Source of the DNA: an uncultured Flavobacteriaceae bacterium
Lineage (GTDB): Bacteria; Bacteroidota; Bacteroidia; Flavobacteriales; Flavobacteriaceae
Direction: 5' to 3'
Length of the DNA stretch: 13,583 nucleotides
NCBI GenBank assembly: GCA_938018045.1
Contig: CALIIP010000085.1
Location: forward strand, 1-13,583
In this document: positions 7,742 to 13,583 of the stretch, piece after piece
How positions within the stretch are numbered: the stretch's first letter is position 1
Layout of the letters: each line of letters begins with the position of its first letter
Program-made: the position numbers and the translations under genes
The notes under the pieces: model-generated
What the model saw: the letters and a program-made list of their open reading frames with translations, nothing else
Databases searched by the model: none
Told to the model about the DNA's origin: nothing

Positions 7742-9826
7742 ATGAGTCACTTTAAATATTTACTGCTTTTTTTTACATTTTTTATTTTTAATCTTGAAGC
7801 ACAAAATTACAATCCAATAGTTACTGAAATAACACCTGTATCTGATGAATATTTCGGTGCAGAAATTATAGATAATTATCGTTGGTTAGAAAATACTAAT
7901 TCGGATAAAACGAAAGAATGGTTAGAACAACAAAAAGAAATATCAAAAAGATATCTTAGGAAAGCCTCTACCAAAACAAACTCTTTTTTTAATATCAGTA
8001 AATATGTAATGACAGATTATAAATACTATACCAAAAAAGGTAATTACTATTTTAATATGTACTACACATCATATACTTCTCAAGCTTCATTGTATTATAA
8101 AACTGATATAAAAAGTGATTATACAGAACTAATTAATCCGAAAAGAATATCGAAAGAAGACAAAATCAACTTTCAAAGTTATACAGTTTCAAAAAATTCG
8201 AAATATCTTGCATTAAAGTATGGAAGAAATGGTACAGATTGGTCAGAAATTAAAGTGATAACACTTAAAGATGAAAAAATCCTTGATGATCATATTAAAG
8301 GAGTGAAATTTTCAAATATTGCTTGGTTAAATGACGGTTTTTTTTATGCAACCTATGAACAATCAGATAAATTTGGAGAATCGATTAACAACAAGGTTTA
8401 CTATCATAAATTAGGAACAGAACAACATGAAGACACTCTTATTTTCGCTAGAAAAAAAGAGCCTCGAACTACTTTTAACTTTTTAACTACTTCTGATGAA
8501 AGGTTTTTCATTATTGAAGAAGTAAATGAATCTACAGGGAAGAATAGCATTTTTTATATTGATTATTTATCTGATAAAAAAGTATTAAAACCTTTATATT
8601 ATAAAGTAGATTTTAATATAAATATCATTGACAATATTGATGATAAATTAATTGCAACTACTTATAAGAATTCAAATAATGGAATGCTTATAAAATTAGA
8701 CCCTAAACAGCCATCAAAATGGGAGACTATTGCACCAGATTATTCCTCAGCAATAATATTAAAAGTAATTCCATTTTCAGACAGAATCGTAACTGTTTAC
8801 CAATCTGACCAAAAACCAATTTTAGTAATTTTTGATTATAATGGTAACGTTTTATTTAAACTAGACTTCCCAGAAGGCACATCTATTGGAGGATTTAGCG
8901 GTAATAAAACTGATAAAGAACTACTATTTTACTTACAATCATATACAGTTCCAAAAGTAGTGTATGAATTTAATATTGAAACATTTGAAAAAAAATTAGT
9001 CAAGAAAACAGGAGTAACATATAAATACAAAGACATCGTTTACAAAAGAGTTGAATACTACTCTAAAGACAGTATTAAAGTACCAATGCTTTTAGTTTAT
9101 AGAGAAGATATTGAATTAGATGGGACAAATCCAACTATTCTAAAAGCTTATGGAGGCTTTGGTGCTGTTAGTTCGCCTTCATTTAATCCTGGAATAGTAC
9201 ATTTTGTTAGAAAAGGTGGTGTTTTTGCTTTTGCTAATATTAGAGGTGGTGGAGATAAAGGTGTAAAATGGGCAAAAGACGGAAAGGGAGATAAAAAGCA
9301 AAATTCATTTGATGATTTTATAGCTGCTGCAGAATATCTTATTGAAAACAAGTATACAAAAAGTGATAAATTGGCGATTACTGGAGGCTCTAATGGAGGA
9401 TTGGTTGTAGCAGTTGCGGCAATACAAAGACCAAACTTATTTAAAGTTGTAGTTCCAGTAGTTGCACCTACGGATATGTTGAGATTTGAAAAATTTACTG
9501 TTGGTCGCTTTCATATTGATGAATATGGTACTGCTAAAGACAGTCTAAGTTTTAATAGACTAAAAAAATACTCTCCTTATCATAATATTAAAAAAGATAT
9601 TAATTATCCAGCAATGTTAGTTATTACTTCTGAAAACGATGATAGAGTACCTCCTTTTCATTCATATAAATTTGTCGCAAAACTACAGAGTCAATCATCA
9701 CAATTGAATCCTATTCTTTTAAAAGTTGAAAAAAATGCAGGACATAATGGTGCATCAAACTACCGTTCAAACATGAAAGAAATGGGAGATTTGTATGGGT
9801 TTATACTAAATTATATTGATCCGTAA
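7742..9826 (+). CDS. Exported prolyl-oligopeptidase-family (S9A) serine peptidase
   Basis: The 694-residue product starts with a Sec signal peptide (hydrophobic residues 6-17, likely cleaved near LEAQ), so it acts in the periplasm or outside the cell. An N-terminal region with DNYRWLEN (44-51) and a seven-bladed beta-propeller (about 85-420) precede an alpha/beta-hydrolase domain. The catalytic residues are Ser550 in GGSNGG, Asp633 in ENDDRVPP and His668 in NAGHNG. The propeller of this family limits substrates to short peptides. By alignment to porcine and Flavobacterium prolyl endopeptidases, the Trp that stacks on the substrate proline (W595 in pig) is His591 here, in TVGRFHIDEYG, and the usual GVMDML is APTDML. 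Cleavage after proline should therefore not be assumed. Length is normal for the family. A partial promoter box TAAGTTTA (7715-7722) lies 19 nt upstream. The stop codon is only 4 nt from the end of the convergent ftsY gene. Confidence 0.94.
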   Translation: MSHFKYLLLFFTFFIFNLEAQNYNPIVTEITPVSDEYFGAEIIDNYRWLENTNSDKTKEWLEQQKEISKRYLRKASTKTNSFFNISKYVMTDYKYYTKKGNYYFNMYYTSYTSQASLYYKTDIKSDYTELINPKRISKEDKINFQSYTVSKNSKYLALKYGRNGTDWSEIKVITLKDEKILDDHIKGVKFSNIAWLNDGFFYATYEQSDKFGESINNKVYYHKLGTEQHEDTLIFARKKEPRTTFNFLTTSDERFFIIEEVNESTGKNSIFYIDYLSDKKVLKPLYYKVDFNINIIDNIDDKLIATTYKNSNNGMLIKLDPKQPSKWETIAPDYSSAIILKVIPFSDRIVTVYQSDQKPILVIFDYNGNVLFKLDFPEGTSIGGFSGNKTDKELLFYLQSYTVPKVVYEFNIETFEKKLVKKTGVTYKYKDIVYKRVEYYSKDSIKVPMLLVYREDIELDGTNPTILKAYGGFGAVSSPSFNPGIVHFVRKGGVFAFANIRGGGDKGVKWAKDGKGDKKQNSFDDFIAAAEYLIENKYTKSDKLAITGGSNGGLVVAVAAIQRPNLFKVVVPVVAPTDMLRFEKFTVGRFHIDEYGTAKDSLSFNRLKKYSPYHNIKKDINYPAMLVITSENDDRVPPFHSYKFVAKLQSQSSQLNPILLKVEKNAGHNGASNYRSNMKEMGDLYGFILNYIDP

Positions 9827-9830
9827 AATC

Positions 9831-10784
9831 TTACCTAAAAAACGAATCTACAAACTCCACTTTATTAAATACTTGCAAGTCGTCAATCCCTTCACCTACT
9901 CCAATATATTTTACTGGAATTTGAAATTGGTCTGAAATTCCAATGACAACTCCACCTTTTGCGGTTCCGTCTAGTTTTGTAACTGCCAATGAAGTAACTT
10001 CAGTTGCCAATGTAAACTGTTTTGCTTGCTCAAATGCGTTTTGACCCGTAGAACCATCCAACACCAATAATACTTCGTGAGGTGCATCGTCAATCACTTT
10101 TTGCATTACACGCTTTATCTTTGTCAACTCGTTCATCAAGTTGATTTTATTGTGCAATCTTCCAGCTGTATCTATAATTATAACATCTGCATCTTGTGTA
10201 ACTCCAGATTGCAAGGTATCAAAAGCAACAGACGCTGGATCTGAACCCATTTCTTGATGTACCAACGGCACATCTACTCTATCTGCCCAAACTTGTAATT
10301 GGTCTATCGCTGCAGCACGAAATGTATCTGCTGCTCCAAGAACAACTTTCTTCCCTGCTTTTTTAAATTGTGATGCCAACTTACCAATTGTAGTCGTTTT
10401 ACCAACGCCATTCACACCAACAACCATAATTACGTGTGGTTTATTTCCTTCAGGAATGGTGAACTCAGTTTCATTTCCTGCATTGGTTTCTGCCAATAAA
10501 CCAGAAATTTCTTCTCTAAGTATTTTATTTAACTCATCGGTTCCTAAATATTTATCTTTAGCAACTCTTGCTTCGACACGATCTATAACTTTTAAAGTTG
10601 TATTGACACCAACATCTGATGCTACCAAAACCTCTTCTAAATTATCAAGTACATCATCATCAACTTTTGATTTTCCTGCAACTGCTTTTGATAATTTTGA
10701 TATAAATGTGGTGTTCGTTTTCTCTAATCCTTTATCAAGGGTTTCTTTTTTTTCTTTTGAAAATAGTTTTTTAAATAAACTCAT
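9831..10784 (-). CDS. ftsY: Signal recognition particle receptor FtsY
   Basis: FtsY is the SRP-receptor GTPase that docks ribosomes translating membrane proteins at the inner membrane. The 317 residues contain a short basic N terminus (MSLFKKLFSKEKK) without the long acidic domain of enterobacteria, and a helical N domain (about 25-105). The GTPase G domain follows, with GVNGVGKT (123-130), DTFRAAA (153-159), DTAGR (205-209), TKLDGTAKGG (269-278) and the closing GVGEG (295-299). All nucleotide-binding motifs are intact. No convincing TAnnTTTG box is visible in the 72 nt upstream, so it may be read from the promoter of the upstream four-helix-bundle gene or from leakage through the terminator further up. 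Its 3' end faces the peptidase gene with a 4-nt gap. Confidence 0.97.
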   Translation of the reverse strand: MSLFKKLFSKEKKETLDKGLEKTNTTFISKLSKAVAGKSKVDDDVLDNLEEVLVASDVGVNTTLKVIDRVEARVAKDKYLGTDELNKILREEISGLLAETNAGNETEFTIPEGNKPHVIMVVGVNGVGKTTTIGKLASQFKKAGKKVVLGAADTFRAAAIDQLQVWADRVDVPLVHQEMGSDPASVAFDTLQSGVTQDADVIIIDTAGRLHNKINLMNELTKIKRVMQKVIDDAPHEVLLVLDGSTGQNAFEQAKQFTLATEVTSLAVTKLDGTAKGGVVIGISDQFQIPVKYIGVGEGIDDLQVFNKVEFVDSFFR

Positions 10785-10856
10785 AAAATATAATTTGATA
10801 ATTGGTTAGTTTGATAATGTTATAATTATTTTGACATTACTTATATATAAAACCTA

Positions 10857-11231
10857 TTATCTGTTTAAGTTGTTTTTAGATGAACTAATTATTTTATTTA
10901 ATAGTTTTTTAATTTCTATCAATTTCAGAATCAGTTCATCAGTATTTGGGTATGTTTTAACTTCATTACAAAGATAAAGCCAAAATTCTAACTCATCAGC
11001 CTCTTTTGCTGCTATTTTTAATTTGTGAATAAAATCTTTTCTACTTTCAGCATTCTGAGATTCCTTAATATTTGCGCCAATAGATGTTCCTGACCTCAAT
11101 ATTTGTTTTGAAATTGTATACTTCCTAATTACATCTAACCTTTCAGAAAAATTTACAATATCTACAGCAAATTCAAATGTCTTTTTTAAAATAATATTTC
11201 CCGCATATTTTGGATTGTCAGTAAACTTCAT
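10857..11231 (-). CDS. Four-helix-bundle protein, 23S rRNA intervening-sequence type
   Basis: This 124-residue all-helical protein has the family hallmark RSGTSIGANIKESQNAESRKDF (residues 46-67; compare the usual RSxxSIGANIxEG) and the following helix with KEADELEFWL (76-85). Such proteins were first found encoded in intervening sequences of 23S rRNA genes and also occur alone in chromosomes. Members of known structure are four-helix bundles that form ring-like oligomers. Their function is not established, and nucleic-acid binding is a guess. Here it stands alone, with no rRNA around it, between ftsY and the rpmB-rpmG-DUF4295 operon. A -7-like box TAGTTTTG (11263-11270, minus strand) lies 31 nt upstream, so it probably has its own promoter and may also drive ftsY 72 nt downstream. 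It looks like an insertion into a conserved housekeeping cluster. Confidence 0.9.
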   Translation of the reverse strand: MKFTDNPKYAGNIILKKTFEFAVDIVNFSERLDVIRKYTISKQILRSGTSIGANIKESQNAESRKDFIHKLKIAAKEADELEFWLYLCNEVKTYPNTDELILKLIEIKKLLNKIISSSKNNLNR

Positions 11232-11262
11232 TCAAATATTTATAATTAATTATTTCTTTTCT

Positions 11263-11270
11263 CAAAACTA
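11263..11270 (-). promoter_or_regulatory. Possible -7 promoter box for the four-helix-bundle gene
   Basis: The minus strand reads TAGTTTTG, an exact fit to TAnnTTTG, 31 nt before the ATG and downstream of the ribosomal-operon terminator. No TTG is found at the expected -33 distance and the region is very AT-rich, so chance is possible. Confidence 0.35.
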
Positions 11271-11340
11271 ATAAAATTAATCCATTTAAAAATTTAATTA
11301 TCTCATCAGCCAATTAAGACATTATATAATTATGTCATAA

Positions 11341-11376
11341 AATAAAAAAGCTACTTTCTGATTAGAAAGTAGCTTT
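11341..11376 (-). terminator. Intrinsic terminator of the rpmB-rpmG-DUF4295 operon
   Basis: Arms 11347-11359 and 11364-11376 form a perfect 13-bp stem (AAAGCTACTTTCT and its complement) with a 4-nt loop. Read on the minus strand, the stem is followed by a T-rich run (TTTTTTATTTT). It begins about 22 nt after the DUF4295 stop codon, the normal place for an intrinsic terminator. Confidence 0.88.
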
Positions 11377-11398
11377 GTAAATATTGTATAAGTGAAAT

Positions 11399-11551
11399 TT
11401 ATTTCTTTGCGAAATATTCGTTCACTTTTTCCGGATCCATAATAGCTTCAACAAATGTGTAAGCTCCTGTTTTTGGAGACTTTACCATTTTGATTGCTTT
11501 TGCCAATCTTTTTGAACCTGTTTGTAACGATGCAACTGATTTCTTTGCCAT
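11399..11551 (-). CDS. DUF4295 small basic protein of the ribosomal operon
   Basis: This 50-residue protein starts MAKKSVASLQTGSKRLAKAI and ends in VNEYFAKK. It is basic, has no signal or membrane segment, and matches the DUF4295 family that in Bacteroidota sits after rpmG. Its ATG is 7 nt downstream of the rpmG stop, so the two are surely co-transcribed and the operon terminator follows directly. Its size, charge, MAKK start and neighbours point to a ribosome component. I recall, without being able to check, that a Bacteroidota-specific large-subunit protein named bL38 was reported in the Flavobacterium johnsoniae ribosome, and this protein is a good candidate for it. The coordinates were obtained by translating the minus strand by hand. 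Confidence 0.9.
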   Translation of the reverse strand: MAKKSVASLQTGSKRLAKAIKMVKSPKTGAYTFVEAIMDPEKVNEYFAKK

Positions 11552-11558
11552 ATCCTAA

Positions 11559-11744
11559 TTATTTAATTTCTTTATGAACAGTCATTTTCTTTAAGATTGG
11601 GTTGAATTTCTTCACCTCTAATCTATCTGGAGTGTTCTTTTTATTTTTTGTTGTTATATATCTCGAAGTTCCAGGTTTACCAGAAGTTTTGTGTTCAGTA
11701 CACTCTAATATAACTTGGATTCTATTTCCTTTGCTCTTTGCCAT
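11559..11744 (-). CDS. rpmG: 50S ribosomal protein L33
   Basis: L33 is a small protein of the large subunit near the exit site for tRNA. The 61-residue product has the typical core RIQVILECTEHK, SRYITTKNKKN, and the ending RLEVKKFNPILKKMTVHKEIK. It is slightly longer than the roughly 55 residues of enterobacterial L33. Only one Cys remains (in ECTEH), so the zinc ribbon of the four-Cys form is absent and this is the zinc-independent (C-minus) form. It lies 26 nt after rpmB and 7 nt before the DUF4295 gene, in one operon. Confidence 0.96.
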   Translation of the reverse strand: MAKSKGNRIQVILECTEHKTSGKPGTSRYITTKNKKNTPDRLEVKKFNPILKKMTVHKEIK

Positions 11745-11770
11745 CTTATTATACTTTTATTGTTAGGAAA

Positions 11771-12010
11771 TTATTTAGTTAAAAAACCTTTTGCTCTTGC
11801 ATCTTTAATCACAGCAGCAATTCCTAATTTATTAATATTCTTTAAAGCAGCAGTAGAAACTTTTAATTTCAACCATTTATCTTCTTCTGGAATATAAAAA
11901 CGCTTACTTATTAAGTTAACGTTAAATTTTCTTTTAGTTCTATTCAAGGCGTGAGAAACATTGTTCCCAACCATTGCTTTTTTACCTGTAAGTTCACAAA
12001 CTCTAGACAT
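11771..12010 (-). CDS. rpmB: 50S ribosomal protein L28
   Basis: L28 is a large-subunit protein of normal length (79 residues). It starts MSRVCELTGKKAMVGNNVSHA and carries the conserved NRTKRKFNVNL and the C-terminal RAKGFL. With a single Cys (Cys5) instead of the paired CxxC motifs, it is the zinc-free variant. It is the first gene of the operon with rpmG and DUF4295, and a good promoter lies about 40 nt upstream. Confidence 0.97.
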   Translation of the reverse strand: MSRVCELTGKKAMVGNNVSHALNRTKRKFNVNLISKRFYIPEEDKWLKLKVSTAALKNINKLGIAAVIKDARAKGFLTK

Positions 12011-12048
12011 TTCTATACAGTTTTATATTGTTATCTCAAAACGAGGTG

Positions 12049-12079
12049 CAAAAATAGAACTTATTTAAGTAACAGACAA
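12049..12079 (-). promoter_or_regulatory. Promoter of the rpmB-rpmG-DUF4295 operon
   Basis: On the minus strand a TTG (12077-12079) is followed after 20 nt by TATTTTTG (12049-12056), matching the Bacteroidota -33/-7 promoter (TTTG or TTG, then TAnnTTTG). The -7 box ends 38 nt before the rpmB ATG, giving a leader of about 30-35 nt. The -33 element starts only 7 nt beyond the cinA stop codon. Confidence 0.7.
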
Positions 12080-12086
12080 GTCTATT

Positions 12087-13334
12087 CTAACTATTTTTAA
12101 TAATTTCTTTTCTCAACATTTCTAAGGCTTTATTTGTTGCTCTTTCTATGACTTTTGACCGTAGTTTACCAAAGAAAAATTCTTCTGAATAAACACCTTT
12201 TGGTGTTGCAATTGCAATAAAAACCGTTCCTACTGTTTTATCTGTATCATCTGTTGTAGGTCCAGCATTTCCAGTTGTTGCAATCGCATAATCTGTTTTT
12301 AATTTTTGCTTTACTCCTATCGCCATTGCTTCGGCTACTTCTGAACTCACAACACTAAATGTATCAATAACAACAGAAGATACGTTTAACAGTTCTTCTT
12401 TTACAGTTTTATTATAAGAAACAATAGATCCAACAAAATATGCTGAAGAACCTGGAATTGAAGTGAATGATTTTGCAATTGCGCCTCCTGTACAACTTTC
12501 GGCTGTAGAAACTGTAAAACCATTTTCTTTTAATAATTTTCCTAACATTTTTTCAATCACCTCGCTATCATCATAACCAACAATAATATCATTAATAATA
12601 GAAGTAAGTGTTTTTATTTCTTTTTCTAATCTTGATTCAAGAACTTCTTTATCTAGGCCTTTTGCACTTAATCGCAATCGCAATTTTCCATAAGAGGGCA
12701 AGTATGCTAACTTTATAAAAGGTGGTAAACTATCTTCCCAATCTTCAATTCTTCCTGCAACCATACTTTCTCCCATTCCGTAAGTCAAAATTGTCCTGTG
12801 GATGATAAAAGGTAACTCAAATTGTTTTTGAATACGAGGCAAAACTTCAGTAAGCATTAATCCTTTCATTTCATTTGGAACTCCTGGAAGTGAAACAAAG
12901 ACTTTTTGATGCTCGTCAAACCACATTCCTGGCGCTGTACCTAACCTGTTCTTTAAGACTTTGCACTTTACTGGAACCAAACCTTGCAATCTATTTATTT
13001 CTGTAAAAGGATAGTTCATCTTCTCAAACATCCTTTTGATAAAGGCAACTACTTTTTCATTGATTTCTAGTTCTGAATCAAAATATTCTGCCAATGTATG
13101 CTTGGTAATATCATCTTTAGTTGGTCCTAAACCTCCTGTAAGAATTATGATATCTGCCCTTGTTTCGGCTTCTTTGAGCGCATTTAAAATATGTTGTTTA
13201 TCATCTTGGATAGAAGTGATTTGAAATACTGATACTCCAATCTTATTTAGTTCTTCGGCAATCCATTTAGAATTAGTGTCTGTTATTTGGCCTATTAATA
13301 TTTCGTCTCCTATTGTGATGATTTCTGCGTTCAT
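12087..13334 (-). CDS. cinA: CinA-family protein (nicotinamide-nucleotide deamidase)
   Basis: This 415-residue protein has the two-domain CinA architecture. The N-terminal MoCF/COG1058 domain (about 1-170) has AEIITIGDEIL and TGGLGPTKDD (66-75), and in this family has been linked to ADP-ribose or NAD-derived pyrophosphatase activity. The C-terminal PncC domain (about 255-410), with TAESCTGG (277-284), GSIVSYN (302-308) and TTGNAGP (353-359), deamidates nicotinamide mononucleotide, recycling it for NAD synthesis. Ser280 is the expected nucleophile. The name comes from competence-induced genes of Gram-positive bacteria, and no competence role is implied here. A strong promoter lies directly against the ATG, so the transcript is probably leaderless. 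The rpmB operon begins 76 nt downstream on the same strand with its own promoter. The divergent gene is an exported thioredoxin-like protein. Confidence 0.96.
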   Translation of the reverse strand: MNAEIITIGDEILIGQITDTNSKWIAEELNKIGVSVFQITSIQDDKQHILNALKEAETRADIIILTGGLGPTKDDITKHTLAEYFDSELEINEKVVAFIKRMFEKMNYPFTEINRLQGLVPVKCKVLKNRLGTAPGMWFDEHQKVFVSLPGVPNEMKGLMLTEVLPRIQKQFELPFIIHRTILTYGMGESMVAGRIEDWEDSLPPFIKLAYLPSYGKLRLRLSAKGLDKEVLESRLEKEIKTLTSIINDIIVGYDDSEVIEKMLGKLLKENGFTVSTAESCTGGAIAKSFTSIPGSSAYFVGSIVSYNKTVKEELLNVSSVVIDTFSVVSSEVAEAMAIGVKQKLKTDYAIATTGNAGPTTDDTDKTVGTVFIAIATPKGVYSEEFFFGKLRSKVIERATNKALEMLRKEIIKNS

Positions 13335-13338
13335 AGTG

Positions 13339-13370
13339 CAAAAGTACTTACAAAGGTTTAAAGCAACAAA
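13339..13370 (-). promoter_or_regulatory. Promoter of cinA, adjacent to the start codon
   Basis: The minus strand carries TTTG (13367-13370), 20 nt, then TACTTTTG (13339-13346), an exact -33/-7 match; an alternative TTG at 13364-13366 gives a 17-nt spacer. Only four bases (CACT) separate the -7 box from the cinA ATG, so transcription should begin at or within a base or two of the start codon. Confidence 0.7.
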
Positions 13371-13418
13371 GAATTACATAATTAACAGTTCATTAAAGTT
13401 TTACTCTTTCAAATTAAT

Positions 13419-13426
13419 TATCTTTA
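13419..13426 (+). promoter_or_regulatory. Possible -7 promoter box for the thioredoxin-like gene
   Basis: TATCTTTA matches seven of eight positions of the common TATCTTTG form and ends 19 nt before the ATG at 13446. No clear TTG is present at -33. Confidence 0.4.
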
Positions 13427-13445
13427 CAGTCAAAACCATCAAAAA

Positions 13446-13583
13446 ATGAAACAACTATTTTTTATCGCATTCTTATGCATAATGCAAATGAGTTACGCTC
13501 AGAACAAAGATAATAGAGGCTACAAAGTAAGTGTTGGTGAACAAGTTCCAGAACTTTCATTTTCTTTAATGGATGGAACAGAA
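13446..13583 (+). CDS. Exported thioredoxin-like (TlpA/AhpC-TSA type) protein, 5' part only
   Basis: Only the first 46 codons are in the window. They encode a Sec signal peptide (MKQLFFIAFLCIMQMSYA, probable cleavage before QN). After it comes a segment GYKVSVGEQVPELSFSLMDGTE, the usual beginning of TlpA-like thioredoxin folds (V-G-x-x-x-P-x-x, then xxDG). The redox CxxC motif lies beyond the window, so whether it is a disulfide reductase or a peroxiredoxin cannot be decided. It is divergent from cinA across a 111-nt gap. Confidence 0.75.
   Translation, partial: MKQLFFIAFLCIMQMSYAQNKDNRGYKVSVGEQVPELSFSLMDGTE

Noticed and set aside
10793..10818. Direct repeat TTTGATAAT in the ftsY upstream region
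   Set aside because: Two 9-nt AT-rich copies are expected by chance here, and no operator-like symmetry is seen.
1..13583. CRISPR array, insertion sequence, prophage, toxin-antitoxin or defence system
   Set aside because: No regularly spaced repeats, transposase, integrase or paired toxin-like small genes are present; the four-helix-bundle gene alone is not evidence of one.

Overview
This 13.6 kb AT-rich window reads as chromosomal DNA of a marine-type member of the Flavobacteriaceae (Bacteroidota). The basis is the protein families and their order (cinA, rpmB, rpmG, a DUF4295 small protein, ftsY, with rimO nearby), a bacillithiol gene (bshC), and -7 promoter boxes of the Bacteroidota form TAnnTTTG (TATCTTTG, TATTTTTG, TACTTTTG). 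No gene has a convincing Shine-Dalgarno sequence, as is usual in this phylum. The genus cannot be fixed from the sequence alone.

Layout, left to right. Positions 1-1119 hold the 3' part of a dihydrolipoyl dehydrogenase gene. It is followed 19 nt later by a small lipoprotein with two copies of a Cys/His-rich, metal-site-like domain. A hairpin with a perfect 20-bp stem and a short dispersed-type palindrome separate this pair from three minus-strand genes: bshC (bacillithiol synthesis), rimO (methylthiolation of ribosomal protein S12) and a lipoprotein amidase. Two plus-strand genes follow: a histidine-rich YHYH-domain lipoprotein and an exported S9A serine peptidase. The peptidase gene ends 4 nt from the end of the convergent ftsY gene. 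Upstream of ftsY on the minus strand lie a four-helix-bundle protein of the 23S rRNA intervening-sequence type, an intrinsic terminator, the ribosomal operon rpmB-rpmG-DUF4295 with its own promoter, and cinA, whose promoter sits so close to the ATG that the mRNA is probably leaderless. Divergent from cinA, the window ends inside an exported thioredoxin-like (TlpA-type) protein.

Functionally the window mixes two classes. One is housekeeping: the E3 dehydrogenase of central metabolism, the low-molecular-weight thiol pathway, ribosomal proteins and S12 modification, the membrane-targeting GTPase FtsY and NMN deamidation. The other is a set of envelope proteins: the Cys/His lipoprotein, the amidase, the YHYH lipoprotein, the S9A peptidase and the thioredoxin-like protein. 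Three of these (amidase, YHYH, peptidase) lie side by side between rimO and ftsY.

I see no CRISPR array, phage, insertion sequence, tRNA, rRNA or recognisable defence system. The most interesting items are small-scale: the tandem Cys/His lipoprotein, the peptidase whose proline-pocket Trp appears replaced by His, the YHYH lipoprotein of unknown role, the leaderless cinA arrangement, and the solitary four-helix-bundle gene in the ribosomal/ftsY locus. No intergenic stretch exceeds about 190 nt.
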